Source of the DNA: Macrolepiota albuminosa
Lineage: Eukaryota; Basidiomycota; Agaricomycetes; Agaricales; Agaricaceae
DNA length: 64,000 nucleotides
Direction of reading: 5' to 3'
Assembly (NCBI GenBank): GCA_027475525.1
Contig: JAMWFC010000009.1
Span: 124,001 to 188,000 of the forward strand
Positions 11,425 through 24,000 of this stretch are shown one piece after another (the first letter of the stretch is position 1; every line of letters begins with the position of its first letter). The notes under the pieces were generated by a model. It had not been told where the DNA came from. It saw only the letters and a list, made by a program, of their open reading frames with translations, and ran no database searches. Both the position numbers and the translations under genes were made by a program.

Positions 11425-11897
11425 TCAAACCTGATCATGAGCCTCCAAAACTTCATGGGCGTGCTGCTTAGCCTCCTTAGAAACATTAGGGTCTACGTGC
11501 AACTATGAGTTGATCCAAAGCAGAAAGGTAGACGACAACGTACTCTTGATAGTCGCCTTATAACCTCCGAGTTGCTGCTGAGTGAGCGAGGAATCAGGGT
11601 CCTCCGGGGCATCGTTGGTGTCTTCGCCAATGTCCCTCTTGACTAGAGTGGAGAACATATCAGACTGTGAATCATAAAGCCTGGTGATAGACATACTTTG
11701 ACTGGCATCGGCGTCGGCAGACGTGCCCATCTCACGGAGACGCTCGTGAGCGCTGGACTTTGCCTCGTCGGAGACCTTGGGGTTGTTGATGGTGGCCTTC
11801 AAGCCGCCTGCGACACGAGTTCCGCTCTTATCCTCTATGTAAAATACTTGTCCAACATGACGTGGGGCGAATTAGAGAAAGACTCACGACTGGCCAT
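11425..11897 (-). CDS. con-6: Conidiation-specific protein 6 (Con-6) family
   Basis: Small, hydrophilic protein of about 104 residues with two Con-6 repeats: the first around GLKATINNPKVSDEAKSSAH, the second around GGYKATIKNPNVSKEAKQHA. Three introns are needed. The first lies only a few codons after the ATG at 11897 (MASQDKSGTRVAGG after splicing); the last joins GYKATIK to NPNVSKEAK. The frame closes at the stop 11425-11427. Family members are abundant in asexual spores of ascomycetes and in stress or dormancy stages of basidiomycetes. The molecular activity is not established. Confidence 0.92.
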
Positions 11898-12196
11898 TGC
11901 AACTGTAGAATTGATATAAGTGATGTGGTAGGTGTAAAGCGGTTGTTGGGGAAAGCTGTCGCACTGCAGAGTTTATAAAGGACGCCAGTACTAGTGCGTC
12001 ATCGGCTAGTCATCTCTTAAAAATAGCATGTATCGTCATGACATGGATGACCCACATTTACGCATGTGTTTGTGGTCAGCCTCGACCAAAATCGGAATTT
12101 TATTTACGATAAGGTTCGGACGCGTTTACATGCCATGACGTCATCTCCTGCACAAATCCGCGGAGGCAAACAACGCGGTCACATGTCCTGGGACCA

Positions 12197-14949
12197 CTAG
12201 TCGTACATGTCAAATACAACCCGCTGGACGTGATCTGCCTTGCGCCCGGTATGTTTTAGAAAACCAAGATAATCGAGGTCCTGCAGTGCCCTTATGAACC
12301 GCGCCTGAACTTGCAACTGCCATCTCTCCATCTCTTCCTCTGATTCGGGCTTTTCAATCTCCTTCATCCTGCCTTTGGCGCTACGTTTCCTGGGAGACGA
12401 CGACTGTCTTGACTTGGCTGCCAATGCTCTCTCCTTGAGATTTTTCCGCTGTGTTTCCAACTCTTGTTGAAACGCTGTGAACCAGTCGTAAACATTGAGC
12501 ATCTTGCCGCTGTCCAGGTAACGGCGAAACAGGATGCTTGTATCAGGAAGCTCCCAGAGCGCGGGATCCGTTTGCTCTTCATCTTTGCTACGGGTTTGTT
12601 CCGTAAAGTCATGGGGATGAAGTAATCCGGAGACCACAGTTGCGCGCACAGATGGGTTGATTAACTGATTTTTGGCGTTAGCTTGAGATTAATAAAAAGT
12701 TGACGATATGCATACAGAGGATGGGAATGATGCTTGACCGGTGTACCAAATGTCCCAGAGAGGCACATTTTCCAAAGTAGTCAAGAGATCGCTGCTTGAA
12801 CATTCAACAAAAGGTTGAGAAATGAGTAAGTCGCACCTACTTAAGATACTTCACCAGCCAGTCCGCTAAATTTGCAGCTACTTGAGAGCTGGCTCCTGTA
12901 ACATCATCGTCTCCCTGAGGCGGTAAAGCATTGATTGCCACTTCAAGGTTCGTGCGCGCTTCCCCTTCTGAAGTACGAACATCCAACGGGAGAGAATCGA
13001 AAAAAGCATGCATGTCATCAAATAGTATTGCAAGCTGCGATACTTTGAGCTTTCTAGGTCAATCGTTAAAATTGCCAACAATGAAAGTCAAGGAACCCCT
13101 ACTTAATCATGGTCCCCAGGTACTTCACATCAGATCCCAGACCACCCTGCAGAGCGCTAATCATCACGTCAACAATGCCAATTCCTTTGACAGGGTTGTC
13201 CCAGTCTAGACCCTTGTACCCTTGGTTGGTCATGAAGTCTTGTATAAGTTTGACGATCCGGAAACCTATTCGTATCCGGCAGGCCCGCGAATACAAAGCG
13301 CTTCGTGCATTGTCGGTGGCAGCAATAAGCGATGCGATTGGTTGTTGAGACCAATCTCTTTCATTGGAATTTGAGGACGGTTTGAACGATTTATGTCGAA
13401 TCAAAAGTTCTTCGACAAATTGTACAGAAGTATCCTGCGACAAGGTTTCGGGAGATGGAGTCGATCTGACAACGAGAGTCAGGGGCTCTGTTGAAAAGTG
13501 TCTCAAGTGAGCAAGCTTGAATCATAACTGAGCTTCCTATCGACAACACGAATAACTGGTGCTTACTTGGAGAATGTTTAGAGCAGCATCTACTGACGAG
13601 TCGTGTCTATTATAGTAGTCCGCTAGGTACGCTAGTACTCCCGGGCCAATAACAATTTCAGGCTCAAATTCCGGGTCAAAAAAGGTCTGTTCTGCAAATG
13701 AGTACTTTTCAAAGCTACAAATAAGTTGGAGACACTAACTCGAAGCAATATCTCTTCTAGGACTTTGCCTCCGGAGGGCACGGTGTAGTTGGTAAAGCGC
13801 AGCAGAACCAAGGTAGATCGCGGGTATGTAGAATGAAGATAAGATGGTGATGCGGGGGAAGACATGGCAAGGATAAAGACAAGAGGAAGTCGTGGAATGT
13901 ATAGACTGCCAAAAAGCACCGTCAGCTCGGACTTAAGCGAGTTCTGGGAACTATTACCTAGATATGCTCAAGACATCCTGTACAACTAGCGGATCAAGCT
14001 GCTCAAAATCATGTAGGAGGACGACAAGTTTCAGCTGGCACTGTTCAGTAAAATCTCGACGACTTTCAACGTAACGCAATCGGAATCTGATATTATACGC
14101 ACCATAGGTATCACGAATAGCAGTATACCAAGCCAACAGCGTCTCTAGATCGTAGTTAGCGAGTGAGACACCCGATCTTCCGTTCCCTATATAAGACTCT
14201 CAACCATAATCCATCTGAACAGAACGACCGCATACCTTTTTCTATCAAGTTTGGCTTATTGACAAAGCCACCGATGATAGCCTTCATAGCAGATATCACG
14301 TTATTGCAGTCAGTTGGGTATAAATGAGATGTCAATGCAATAGTATTGCTTGCATCTCTATCGTCAAGGTCGAACGAATCGGTAAGGGTTGCAATTCCAT
14401 CGAGGAAGGTGGAGCTTGAGGTAGGATCTTGCAGAAGATGTTGAGAGCTTTTGTTGTAAGGGAGGAGAAATAACACACCTGTGATGCCAATAACGGGTAT
14501 CTCAGGATATGGCAGGCCAGGCAATGCTCGATCATACGACGCGTGAATCTCGTGTTCGACTTGAGACACGATAGGTTCATGCAGAGCGCGCACAATTGAC
14601 TCGAAAATTAAGGTCAGTCAGAGTCACCTTTAGAAGACCAGTGCTTTCTACCTGGATACGATCCAAGCACTTCCTCCAAGCCGCCGTATACGCGTCGATA
14701 CGAAGTTTCTCGCCCTCTGGAAGATCGTACTCGGACTTCAAAGGTCGTGGAAATGGAACCTCCAAGTCTTCGCTGTCATCATCGTCACCTTAATTGTATG
14801 GATTGAGGAGAAATTGTTGGTTCTTGGTATATTCAACACACCCGTAAAAGGAATGGTAAAAGTTGTCTGTTGTATATGAGTAAGACGAAGACGAAGATAT
14901 ATTCAATACGTACTTGGTTTGGGTCATCCAAATTGATGTTTTCAGCCAT
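12197..14949 (-). CDS. ORC3: Origin recognition complex subunit 3
   Basis: ORC3 is part of the nuclear six-subunit complex that marks replication origins. The N-terminus after splicing reads MAENINLDDPNQ, TTFTIPFTG, then an acidic DDDDSEDLEVPFPRP. The AAA-like core includes CNNVISAMKAIIGGFVN, KLVVLLHDFEQLDPLVVQDV and RFRLRYVESRRDFTEQC. The C-terminal winged-helix region shows ARFIRALQDLDYLGFLKHTG followed by RKADHVQRVVFDMYD and a stop at 12197-12199. Two small 5' introns separate the first three exons, and several more follow. Length is about 700-750 residues, usual for the family. No frame break was found in the exons I followed. Confidence 0.9.
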
Positions 14950-15933
14950 TCTAACACCAATTATCGTTGCGGCTGAGCGCCGAAGAACGAGGACAAATGG
15001 AGAAGTTCACCGGCCCTAAAGTAAAGCGACGCGACGATCGCGACGATCATGAACTGCTCTTTGATCACAGCATTTACAAAGCACACTCGAAAACATGTGG
15101 GAAATAGGAAGAAGCGGCTACAGCTATGGCTACGGTTGTTAACAAGTCATTTCAGGTGGCCTTCACAGCACTGTTGAACCCGCGATGTTTGCCGCTACCA
15201 AGCACTGGTGAACACCACAAACCTTTCGAAACCAGGCGTGTATCGTATAGATGAAGTTTGGTTGTTTTCGCAACTTCAATTTTTTACGGATCAATGGAGA
15301 AGTTCACTATATTTGTCCATGGTCAAGGTCTTCCAAGGCCTTCAATCTCACTAATGGTTGAAGCCCCACAGTTCCTATAAATCTCTGTGCGCGCCGTTAT
15401 CCAACTCAAGTTCTCAATGTTGTGGCAGCAACGACTATATTTACCTATTCAACTTAAGTTCCACAGGTATATATGTAAGTCAATTATCAAATGGTGATTA
15501 TCTCACCTCAGTGTTGTGGCAACAACGACTGAGGATAGGACAACAAATACAAGGGTATAAAAATTCGCAGACTAATATTACTCTACATTTTGTAGTACAG
15601 CGAAAACTATTTCGAAGAGAGGTCTCAAGCGCATGAGCCTTGACAGTGAGAACGAGAGACACTAGTAGAAAGAGCATAGACTCTGAGATAACCAATTCAA
15701 GCAATGTATTCGATTTGTAGTTAGATATTCGTCCCTGGAAATACAATGTATTCACTTCGAATTCCGGCGTTGTCGTCATGTGAGTGTACTGCCCCATCCA
15801 CTTTGTTACTACGGGTTTGCTAAGGGTAAGTTCAACATACCACTAGTATGCTATGGGAAACCAGTTATTCATTCAGAAATCTCGAAGGAGTTAGTGTGAA
15901 GTTCAAGTTGCGAACATCAAAGCACCGTTGATT
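14950..15933. other. Intergenic region; possible LTR scraps
   Basis: No convincing exon. Two related short segments near 15417 and 15510 (about 20 bp sharing GTTGTGGCA and CAACGACT) suggest debris of a repeat. The open frames here are short and unlike any family I know. Confidence 0.45.
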
Positions 15934-18377
15934 TCAATACAAGTATTGGAATCGTTTTCTTTTTCTCAGAGCATCTTCATAACTGATACCCTGCAGCGCT
16001 GCCGCCTCTTCAATCCTTATCCGATCAGCTTCGAGCGCATTGCTCTCAGCCAGTGCCAGCCTTGCGTTCTTTTGAATGAGAATGTTCCTGATTACTAGAG
16101 TACCCGAGTGCTAAAATTAAGCAAGGCTAAAATTAAAATGATAGGGACATACAAAATTGTAGGCTCGTGCTTATAACAAGGGCAATCATCGATATCAACA
16201 TGGAAGGATGATAACCAGGTCCCCATGCAGATTTCCATATGTAAGATCCTATTCTGTTTGGAACTCGTGAAAGCATTCATGAAGACTTGTATACATCACC
16301 TACAGTGTCCCAACGCTACCCGCGCCGTTGACAAAGCCAATAGCTGCGGCACGCTTACTAGGAATACAATCAATTTATATTAGCAAAACTGGACTTTTTG
16401 CTCACGTAGGTGGCCGCGGAATTGCGTTGGAGACCCAGACGATGTTTAACGCAGAACCTTAACAGGAGTCAATCAGTAAATCCTTCGTAGGTTTCAGCAT
16501 CAACTCACCAGCGGAACCGCTAGTCATGAAGAAGAAAGAAATGTATCTAGCTGGAACAGACATCGTTGATATCCCAATTATGAAACCAACTATGACAGCC
16601 CATAACCATCCTGCAATATGGAAGAAGCGTTCACCAGTTCTGTCCGCATGTCTTGCATTTAGGCAGCATATAATTGCTGCAAAAAACCACGGTGATCTTC
16701 GAGGAAAGTCCATCAGCCGAACAACAAGGATAGGATTAGCGACTGACGCTGCAAGGAGCAGGCTGGTGGTGGTGGAGAAACCAAGGGTTTTCATCAATCT
16801 ACTAGAAATATATCTGTTGGCAAATAATGAAGAGGTAGAGAACTCACGTGGGGAAAAAGCTTATAAAGCTCATGCCTACCATCTGAAATGCTGTTTGAAG
16901 TGCAAAAACATGAATTAAGGGGTCTTTGAAAGCCATTTTAAGACCTTCTATAGGACTGCCAGCTGTAAGTTACGACATGATCTACATTTCACATAAGAAA
17001 AGACCAACGACTCTTCTGAGTTATCCCTATCAGCTTCTCCAGTATCTTCAGCCAGCCTGATTTGGGCAAGCCTTCTTTCTTTGGCAGAGAGCCAATGAGT
17101 GTTATCTGGCTACATACATGGTTGAGCGGCGAAGTCAAACAATGAAATCCTAATTTACGTGGTCTGGAAGAAGCCACCTGAGGAGAATCCCATTAAATAA
17201 TAACAGACAAAGAGACATCAAACACACATTGAAACGATTCCAACAAAGATCGTGATCGACCCCTTGACAGCGAAGTGAAAGATGTCGAGACAGGTCAGAA
17301 TATTATCAAGTGGAGCACACCTCGATATAAAAAAGCCTGCGAGAATAGAGATCTCAGGCTGCCGACCACAATCCTTTAAATTTTTACTTACCATCGCCAT
17401 GCTCTAATATTTCGGACACCCTCCATTCGCGACAGAATTCCAGCAGCTATCAGCTGCAATGGCTTGTTAGGAGTGAATTACGAGGGATTCATAACTCGAT
17501 ATCCCACGTTACCACATGCGTTCGATATAAGCGCGGCACTGTAGAAGATAGCCGAGCGAAAAGCCAATTCCTGATGTCGAACATCAGTACAACCAAACGA
17601 TTCTTATAACTGACGAACCTTCTTAGTATACCATCGTGAAAGGAGATAGATGGTGCCCGGGAAGAAAGCTGCTTCAGGCATACCGATGAAAAGGCGGCAT
17701 ATGAGTATTCCAGCGTAATTCGTCGTGATCTACATTCATACGTGATCTTCATTTGCTTGAACCTTGTTTAAAAACGCAAGGTACGACGAACCCCGGTCAG
17801 AGTACTAGTCAACCCCCAAAAAATCACGCAACAGCTAATGTACAAAGACGGTCTTGGCAATGCTTTGTGAGTTCTGATACACAGCGAATGTACCAGCATA
17901 CCTCGGCAGATGATTGAGAAGCTGCGAGGATAAGGTTTCAGCAAAAGAAATTCAATCCAGCCAAAGGCTGTCATTTTACCATATTCGAAGGTACCTGACA
18001 GATGCAGTATGTTACGAATAGTAATGCCAGGACAGTGTCATATTCCATGTCTGCGAAATTCAAATAATTATTCTCTTAGTCCCTCGATAGCAAAATACCT
18101 GAGATGTGCAAATCATCTTGCATGCCCTGGAGTTTTGCTGCAGTGATGTTAGTTCGCTACCAATATGGGTGTCACCATTTTGGTATAGTAGATGATAATG
18201 ACCACACACGTCGATGTAATTCATAAGGTATATAAGCATGATGGTTGGTAGCAACCGAGAATCGAGCTTGCGTAAGAGCTTACGCTCTGAAAGTATTCTT
18301 TCAGCTGCGTCTCTAGAAATATTTGCTGCGTCAGTAGCTGAATATTGCCCAGTGGAATTTCCAGCCTGTGTCTCCAT
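15934..18377 (-). CDS. MFS transporter, allantoate permease/TNA1-like (Dal5) family
   Basis: Plasma-membrane transporter of the anion:cation symporter branch, whose characterised members import allantoate, nicotinate, vitamins or small acids. The N-terminus reads METQAGNSTGQY, then DAANISRDAAER and KLLRKLDSRLLPTIMLIYLM. Splicing gives the family signature MNYIDRTNITAAKLQGMQ, later HLPRPSLYISCCVIFWGL, NYAGILICRLFIGMPEAAFF and LAFRSAIFYSAALISNA. The C-terminal tail is charged (LALAESNALEADRIRIEEAA) and stops at 15934-15936. More than ten short introns are needed and every junction I checked is in frame, so the gene looks intact. The start at 18377 is chosen because the residues after it match the family; an upstream exon cannot be excluded. 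The substrate is not predictable. Confidence 0.88.
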
Positions 18378-18900
18378 CGTTGTCTTGAGCACTGTTTTAA
18401 CAGGCAGATAGAGGTCGAGACCGTAGTAAAACACTCGAAAGGTTGATATACTTGAGAAGAGTCCTCGGCTTCTCTGGCATTATATTCGAGCATAATCGCC
18501 GCCACGTCGCTTCAGTGGAAATCAACGCTTCGATTGCACCTGTAATCCTTAGTAAGTACAGGTAACAGGTGATTGGTTACGTCCTTGTGTTAGCTCTTTT
18601 CTAACTCAAAACTGAATAGGAGCTTCGACAAGCTTAGAAATGGCGAAAAAACGCACGAGCCCGACTTGGAAACGTGGACAACAAACTCGTATCCATCAAT
18701 ACGCACAAGTTCCGCTGACTCAGTGATCCAATCCATATGTATGATTCCCTGCCTCCTTCACTTTTTAATGTCATACAAGCTCACTGGCATAAGGCAAAAT
18801 ATAAATAAACAAATCATTTTGAGGACAAAGTTTGAGGTCGATCTAGATCTCAGAATCTCCCCTCTCGGAACCCGCCTTTACGCCGACCTCTGCTGGTCGC
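18378..18900. other. Spacer between MFS gene and gypsy relic
   Basis: Contains the MFS promoter region and, around 18640-18725, a short basic open frame on the + strand (starting MAKKRTSPTWKRG) with no recognisable family. I do not call it a gene. Confidence 0.4.
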
Positions 18901-20226
18901 ACGAAGGAAGGAGACAGATCACCCAGGGGAGATAAGATAGATGACATACATATCCCGCCAACATCACATGATCAGTGTGATAGCATCCAAATTGGGTTAT
19001 AGAAAATGAAAAACAGTTGTAGACTCCATTTTCCCTTCGTGTAAAAATTTGGGGTTGGTCAATCTGTAGATTTAATATCTCCAAACTGATCTGCAGCATT
19101 GCCCTGAAAGAAATTCATGAGAATAAGAAGTTTAAGTAAAAATAGAAACTAACATGCTTATTAACTAAAGTAATAACCTTTTTAATGACTTTTTGTGGCC
19201 CTTTGTAAGTGGACAACACACATCCAACTTCACTGAGTGACAAAACAGAATAGCACAATATTAGAATTCAATGCAAAAGACAGAAAAGTACCCCCTAATC
19301 TACTACTCCCCTTTTCCTATACTTGATATGACAAATGTTTCAGAATAAGGTTTAAACTTGTCCTCCAATTGTAAGCTCACAATCCTGTCCCCCCATTTGA
19401 TGGGCCTCTATTTGCCTGTTGTAAGCTTCATGCTTATACTCACCCATATTTCAAAAAATTTATTCTCTCCTGACAGAGTCCTTCAATCTTTCCCACTCAT
19501 CCAGGGCCATTGTATTCTCTATTTATTGTGGTTGGGCCCATATCTCCTTCAACAGATCAGGTATTGTAACCTCAACCTCATTTTCTTTTGTCAGGAATTC
19601 TGTCAATGAAATGTTTCTCCTGCCCTTTGTCAGTCAAAATTGGCCCAGGCATTTCAAGCTGTTCTGACAAAAACAATTCAATATCATTCTTGTAGTGTGG
19701 TGAAAGCAGACTTGAATGAAATCAATTATGAATTCTCATCAAAGACAGCAGTTCAAGCACATACCCTGGAGAGTCAGGGAAGCTTGAGAAATGATAAATG
19801 GCCCATCTTGCTGATGCATGAATTTTGTGACATGATCATCTTTCTTTTGAATGTATTTCTATTGACAATTCACTATAGACAACATGATTTTATTGTCAAC
19901 CTTGTATTCAATCTCTGGCAACCAATGCAAATTGGCATGATGAAGTTGATTAATCTTTGCAGTAATCAAATTGTCCATAGCCTCTAAATAATTTGATTCA
20001 ATTTCCTGCAGTACCTGAAGCACAAGGTCTTCAGCAGGAGTATTAGTGGGCAGCAGAAACAATAATGGTAGTAATATGCAAGAAAACAAACCAAACTTGA
20101 GTTAAAATAGAGAGAAACCTATCAAAGCATTCATAGTGTTCATAATTCCAAATCAAATTCATGGTAGCACCTTTACCCATCCAGTTGGAATACAATCAAC
20201 ATGATAGCAGATACATTGTATGATTA
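18900..20226 (-). mobile_element. Ty3/gypsy retrotransposon relic (integrase C-terminus and chromodomain)
   Basis: Reading the minus strand, segments correspond to the end of a gypsy polyprotein: NTPAEDLVLQVLQEIESN, AKINQLHHANLHWLPEIEYK, MRIHN and FHSSLL, MPGPILTDKGQEKHFID, and a chromodomain-like YGPNHN region. Many tryptophan and arginine codons have become stops (TGG to TGA or TAG), so no long frame remains. The 3' part (about 18900-19330) probably includes the end of the element and its LTR, but I could not define LTR boundaries. The 5' part of the element is missing: it stops where Helitron A begins at 20227. Confidence 0.75.
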
Positions 20227-20529
20227 TCTATATAGAATGGGACAACCGTTTCGTGGGAACTATCTGATTAGTAAGGCTGACCAAGGCTGACCAAGAACCT
20301 TCCTTTTTGGGTAACGACATCTCATTTTTTGTACTGAGAGTCTCAATTTTGTACTTAGAGTATAAAAAATAAAATATGTATATTGTAAACTTCAATATTA
20401 ATATAAATACCATATTTGGACATTTTTGGATTGTGTCCAGATGAGAAGAGGCCAAACGCGATTTAGTGGACACCAGTTTTCACGCCTTGCATGTTCTTTG
20501 ACCACACATGACCAAACAAACTCGAAATT

Positions 20530-21050
20530 CACCGTTGTAGTGAGAAGACACTACAAACAAAGTAAGTGTCAATTTGTTGATTGATTGATCAAATGTTTAC
20601 AAACATTGAATTCAGCATATTTGACACTACAAACAAAGTTACAACAAAGTAAGTATTGGCTTATTTATTATTGATCAATTAATAAACATTCAATTCAGCT
20701 ACAAACAATTCCGAAATCATTACAACAAAGTAAGTATTGGTTTATTATTGATCAATTAATAAACATTCAATTCAGCTACAAACAATTCCGAAATCATTAC
20801 AACAAAGTAAGTATTGGTTTATTTATTATTGATCAATGCTAATTCAGCTTATTTGACACTACAAACAGTATTTGACACTACAAACAAATCCGAAATCATT
20901 ACAACAAAGTAAGTGTTGGTTTATTTATTATTGATCAATGCTAATACATATTCAATTCAGCTTATTTAACACTACAAACAGTTAGTATCAGTTCATTTAT
21001 TATTGATCAATGCTAATAAACAGTGAATTCAGCTTATTAGTGAAAGCTTG
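20530..21050 (+). repeat. Tandem intron-like repeats in Helitron A leader
   Basis: Units of about 70-90 bp recur, each containing ACAAAGTAAGT (a consensus 5' splice site), an AT-rich stretch with TTGATCAA, and a CATTCAATTCAG acceptor-like end, followed by a short exon-like piece (CTACAAACAATTCC). At least five donors are visible. One unit pair (20664-20817) coincides with a perfect 77-bp duplication and may be partly an assembly artefact. A leader of the same design, different in sequence, precedes the gene of Helitron D. Confidence 0.75.
20664..20817. repeat. Exact 77-bp tandem duplication 1
   Basis: Copies 20664-20740 and 20741-20817 are identical. It lies in the intron-like leader repeats of Helitron A, so it could also be a genuine repeat unit. 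Confidence 0.9.
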
Positions 21051-21086
21051 ACAACATTTAGCTATTGATATACTAGATATATCATC

Positions 21087-24000
21087 ATGTAAGTAACTTT
21101 TAAAGAGTTTGGACTATTGAAATGCTTAAAAAATCAATAATCTAGGCAATCTTCAACTACTCATTCTGAACCCAGGACTCCTGAAGGTCAAAGACAGCAG
21201 GCTAGGATTGAAAGCAGGCTTCAACAGTTGCAAATGACTGATCCTGATGATCGTCGTGCACATAGAAGTAGAAGATCTACTTCAGTGGTTATACCACTTG
21301 ATTTTGGAACTGAGGGTATGGGATCTGGGAGTATACAAACAGGGGGAATACAAACAGGGGGAATACAAACAGGGGGAATACAAACAGGGGGAATGCAAAC
21401 TGGAGGAATACAAAATGGAGGTATACAAACAGGGGGAATACAAACAGGGGGAATGCAAACTGGGGGAAGAGGGTCTGAAGATATGCCTATTGCTCAGGAT
21501 CCATTTGCTATTGTCATTCCTCAAACTCATTTGCCTGAAGGATGGGATGCACCTTTACAGAATCCCATACCTAGAATGGTGCCACCTCTACCTGTTTCTA
21601 CATCCAGAAGAAACAATAGGCCTAGAATGGTACCACTTCTACCTGCTCTACCTCTTCCTATACATAGAAGAGACAACCTGCCTACTATTGCTCCACTTTC
21701 TGTGGACATTCCTGAAACTGTTCTGCCTGAAGGATGGGATACTCCTTTACAGAATCCTATGCCTATAGTGCCACCCCTACCTGCTCTGGCATTTAGAAGA
21801 GTCAGAAATGTATCTGTACAGAATTCTATGCCACCTCTACCTCCTGCCAGACTAGCAGATTTACAAGAGCAGCAAAGGCTGAGACATATGGCTATGATTC
21901 AAGAACAAGACAGACAACAGGAATTGGCACAAGCAATAGTAGAGGAGCAACAAAGGGTCAGACATGAGGAGCAAGAGAGGGAACAAAGACAACATGAAGC
22001 ATTGGCTACTTTGCACCAAGAAAGGCTGAGGGAGGAGGAAGGATTGAGGCAACAGGAACAACAGGAACTGAGACTAGAGGTAAGGCAAAGCCAACTTTAA
22101 AAGCCTATCTTAATTGACAAAATTTGACAGTCTGTTGATCTCAATCCTGAACATAGGCCTTTGAATCAGGCTAGGGCTGAAAGGATCTTACAAAACTGGC
22201 AACAGCAACATTTAGCTGATCTTGAAGAGGATTTCAATGATTTGGATCCTCATGGATTACAAAATATCCATGCAGCTTTTGATGAAATGCTTCAAAATCC
22301 TTTGGAGTATTTGGAGCATCCCATAGACAATGAGATTGATCCAAATCTACTGGATGATCCTAGGAATAATCCTGCTGAGAATATAGAGGAGGACTTGGAG
22401 TATGTGGATCCACCTGGAGATAATAGACAGCAATATCTACCAGCACCTCCTGACTTGGAGTATGTGGATCCACCTGGGGATGTCATGCAGCAAAATGTAC
22501 CAGCACCTCCTGTCTTACAGAGGATACAACAACCTGATGATGTTCAGCCTAGAAATGCTCTTCCAACAGGAAGACAGCATTATCTGGATGGATCCCCTTC
22601 ACATTATCTTGGTTCTATGGATGTTGCATGTCCACACTGTCATGCTCTACATTTTGATGCTGAAAAGCTCTCCAAGTCTACTAGACGTAATCCAAAGTTT
22701 GGCATGTGCTGTTTACAAGGGCAGATTGATTTGCCTAGACTTGAAGATGCTCCACCAGAACTGCTTGGCTTACTCCAAGGTCACCATCCTCTTTCTGATG
22801 CTTTTAAAGCATCTATTCGCCAATACAATGCAGCCTTTGCATTTACATCTCTGGGAGTCAAAATTGACCAGGCAATTACCAATGCTCCTGGACCATACAG
22901 CTTTAGGATCAATGGAGAGCTCCATCATCTGACAGGTGCTTTGCTTCCAACTGAAGGTGATCATCCTGTGTATGCACAACTCTACTTCTACGATCACAAT
23001 CAACAATTGGCTTTTTGTCAGAGAAGCAATCCTAGATTGGATCCTCAGATAATGGCCTCTTTGCAGGATATGCTTCATAGAGTCAATCCCTTTATTGGCT
23101 TATACAAGCTTGCAAAGCAGATTATGACAGAAGTACCTGAAGGCCAACCACAAAGGCTTTCTGTTCAACTGAGGGCTGACTTTGGAGACCATCGACGCTA
23201 TAACAACCCTAATGAACAGGAAGGAGTTGCTGCAATTATACCAGGAGATGGTTCTGAAGAACGATCAGATCACCGTGACATAGTCCTGCATCTGCATGGA
23301 GGTCAATTGAAGCGAATCAGCCATTTGCATCCCTATTATACTCCCTTGCACTATACTGTCATATTTCCAACTGGAGAACCTGGATTTCACACCGATATTC
23401 AATCTCAATTTGGACCAGCAGGAGAACAAAGAGCCAAAAAGGTTAGCCAAACTGCATATTATGCATATAGGCTGCAGCAGAGGGCTTTGGAAGCCAATGC
23501 TGCATTGCTTTGGAGTAGCAGACTGTTCCAGCAATATGTTGTGGATGCATGGGCATCAATAGAACAATCAAAGCTCAACTGGGTCAGGCAGAATCAAAAG
23601 AAGATTAGGGCTGAAGTCTATCAAGGAGTGGTCGATGCGGCTACTGGAGATGAAGATTTACGCAGGCAAAGCCGACGTGTGGTCCTCCCCTCTTCTCATG
23701 TTGGAAGTGAACGACATATGCAGCAACTATTCCAGGACTCTATGGCTATTTGCAGACATTTCCATAAACCAGATCTCTTCATCACCATGACTGCCAATCC
23801 AAAGTGGCCAGAAATTGAAGAGGCTCTGTTGAAAGAACCTATGGTTAATGGAAAGAGGCAAACAGCTTCTGACCGTCCAGATATTGTTGCCAGAGTATTT
23901 GAACTCAAGAAAAATGCTCTTTTGAAGGACATAAAAGATGGTCTATTTGGAAAATGTGTGGCATCTGTCCATACCATTGAATTTCAAAAGAGGGGACTTC

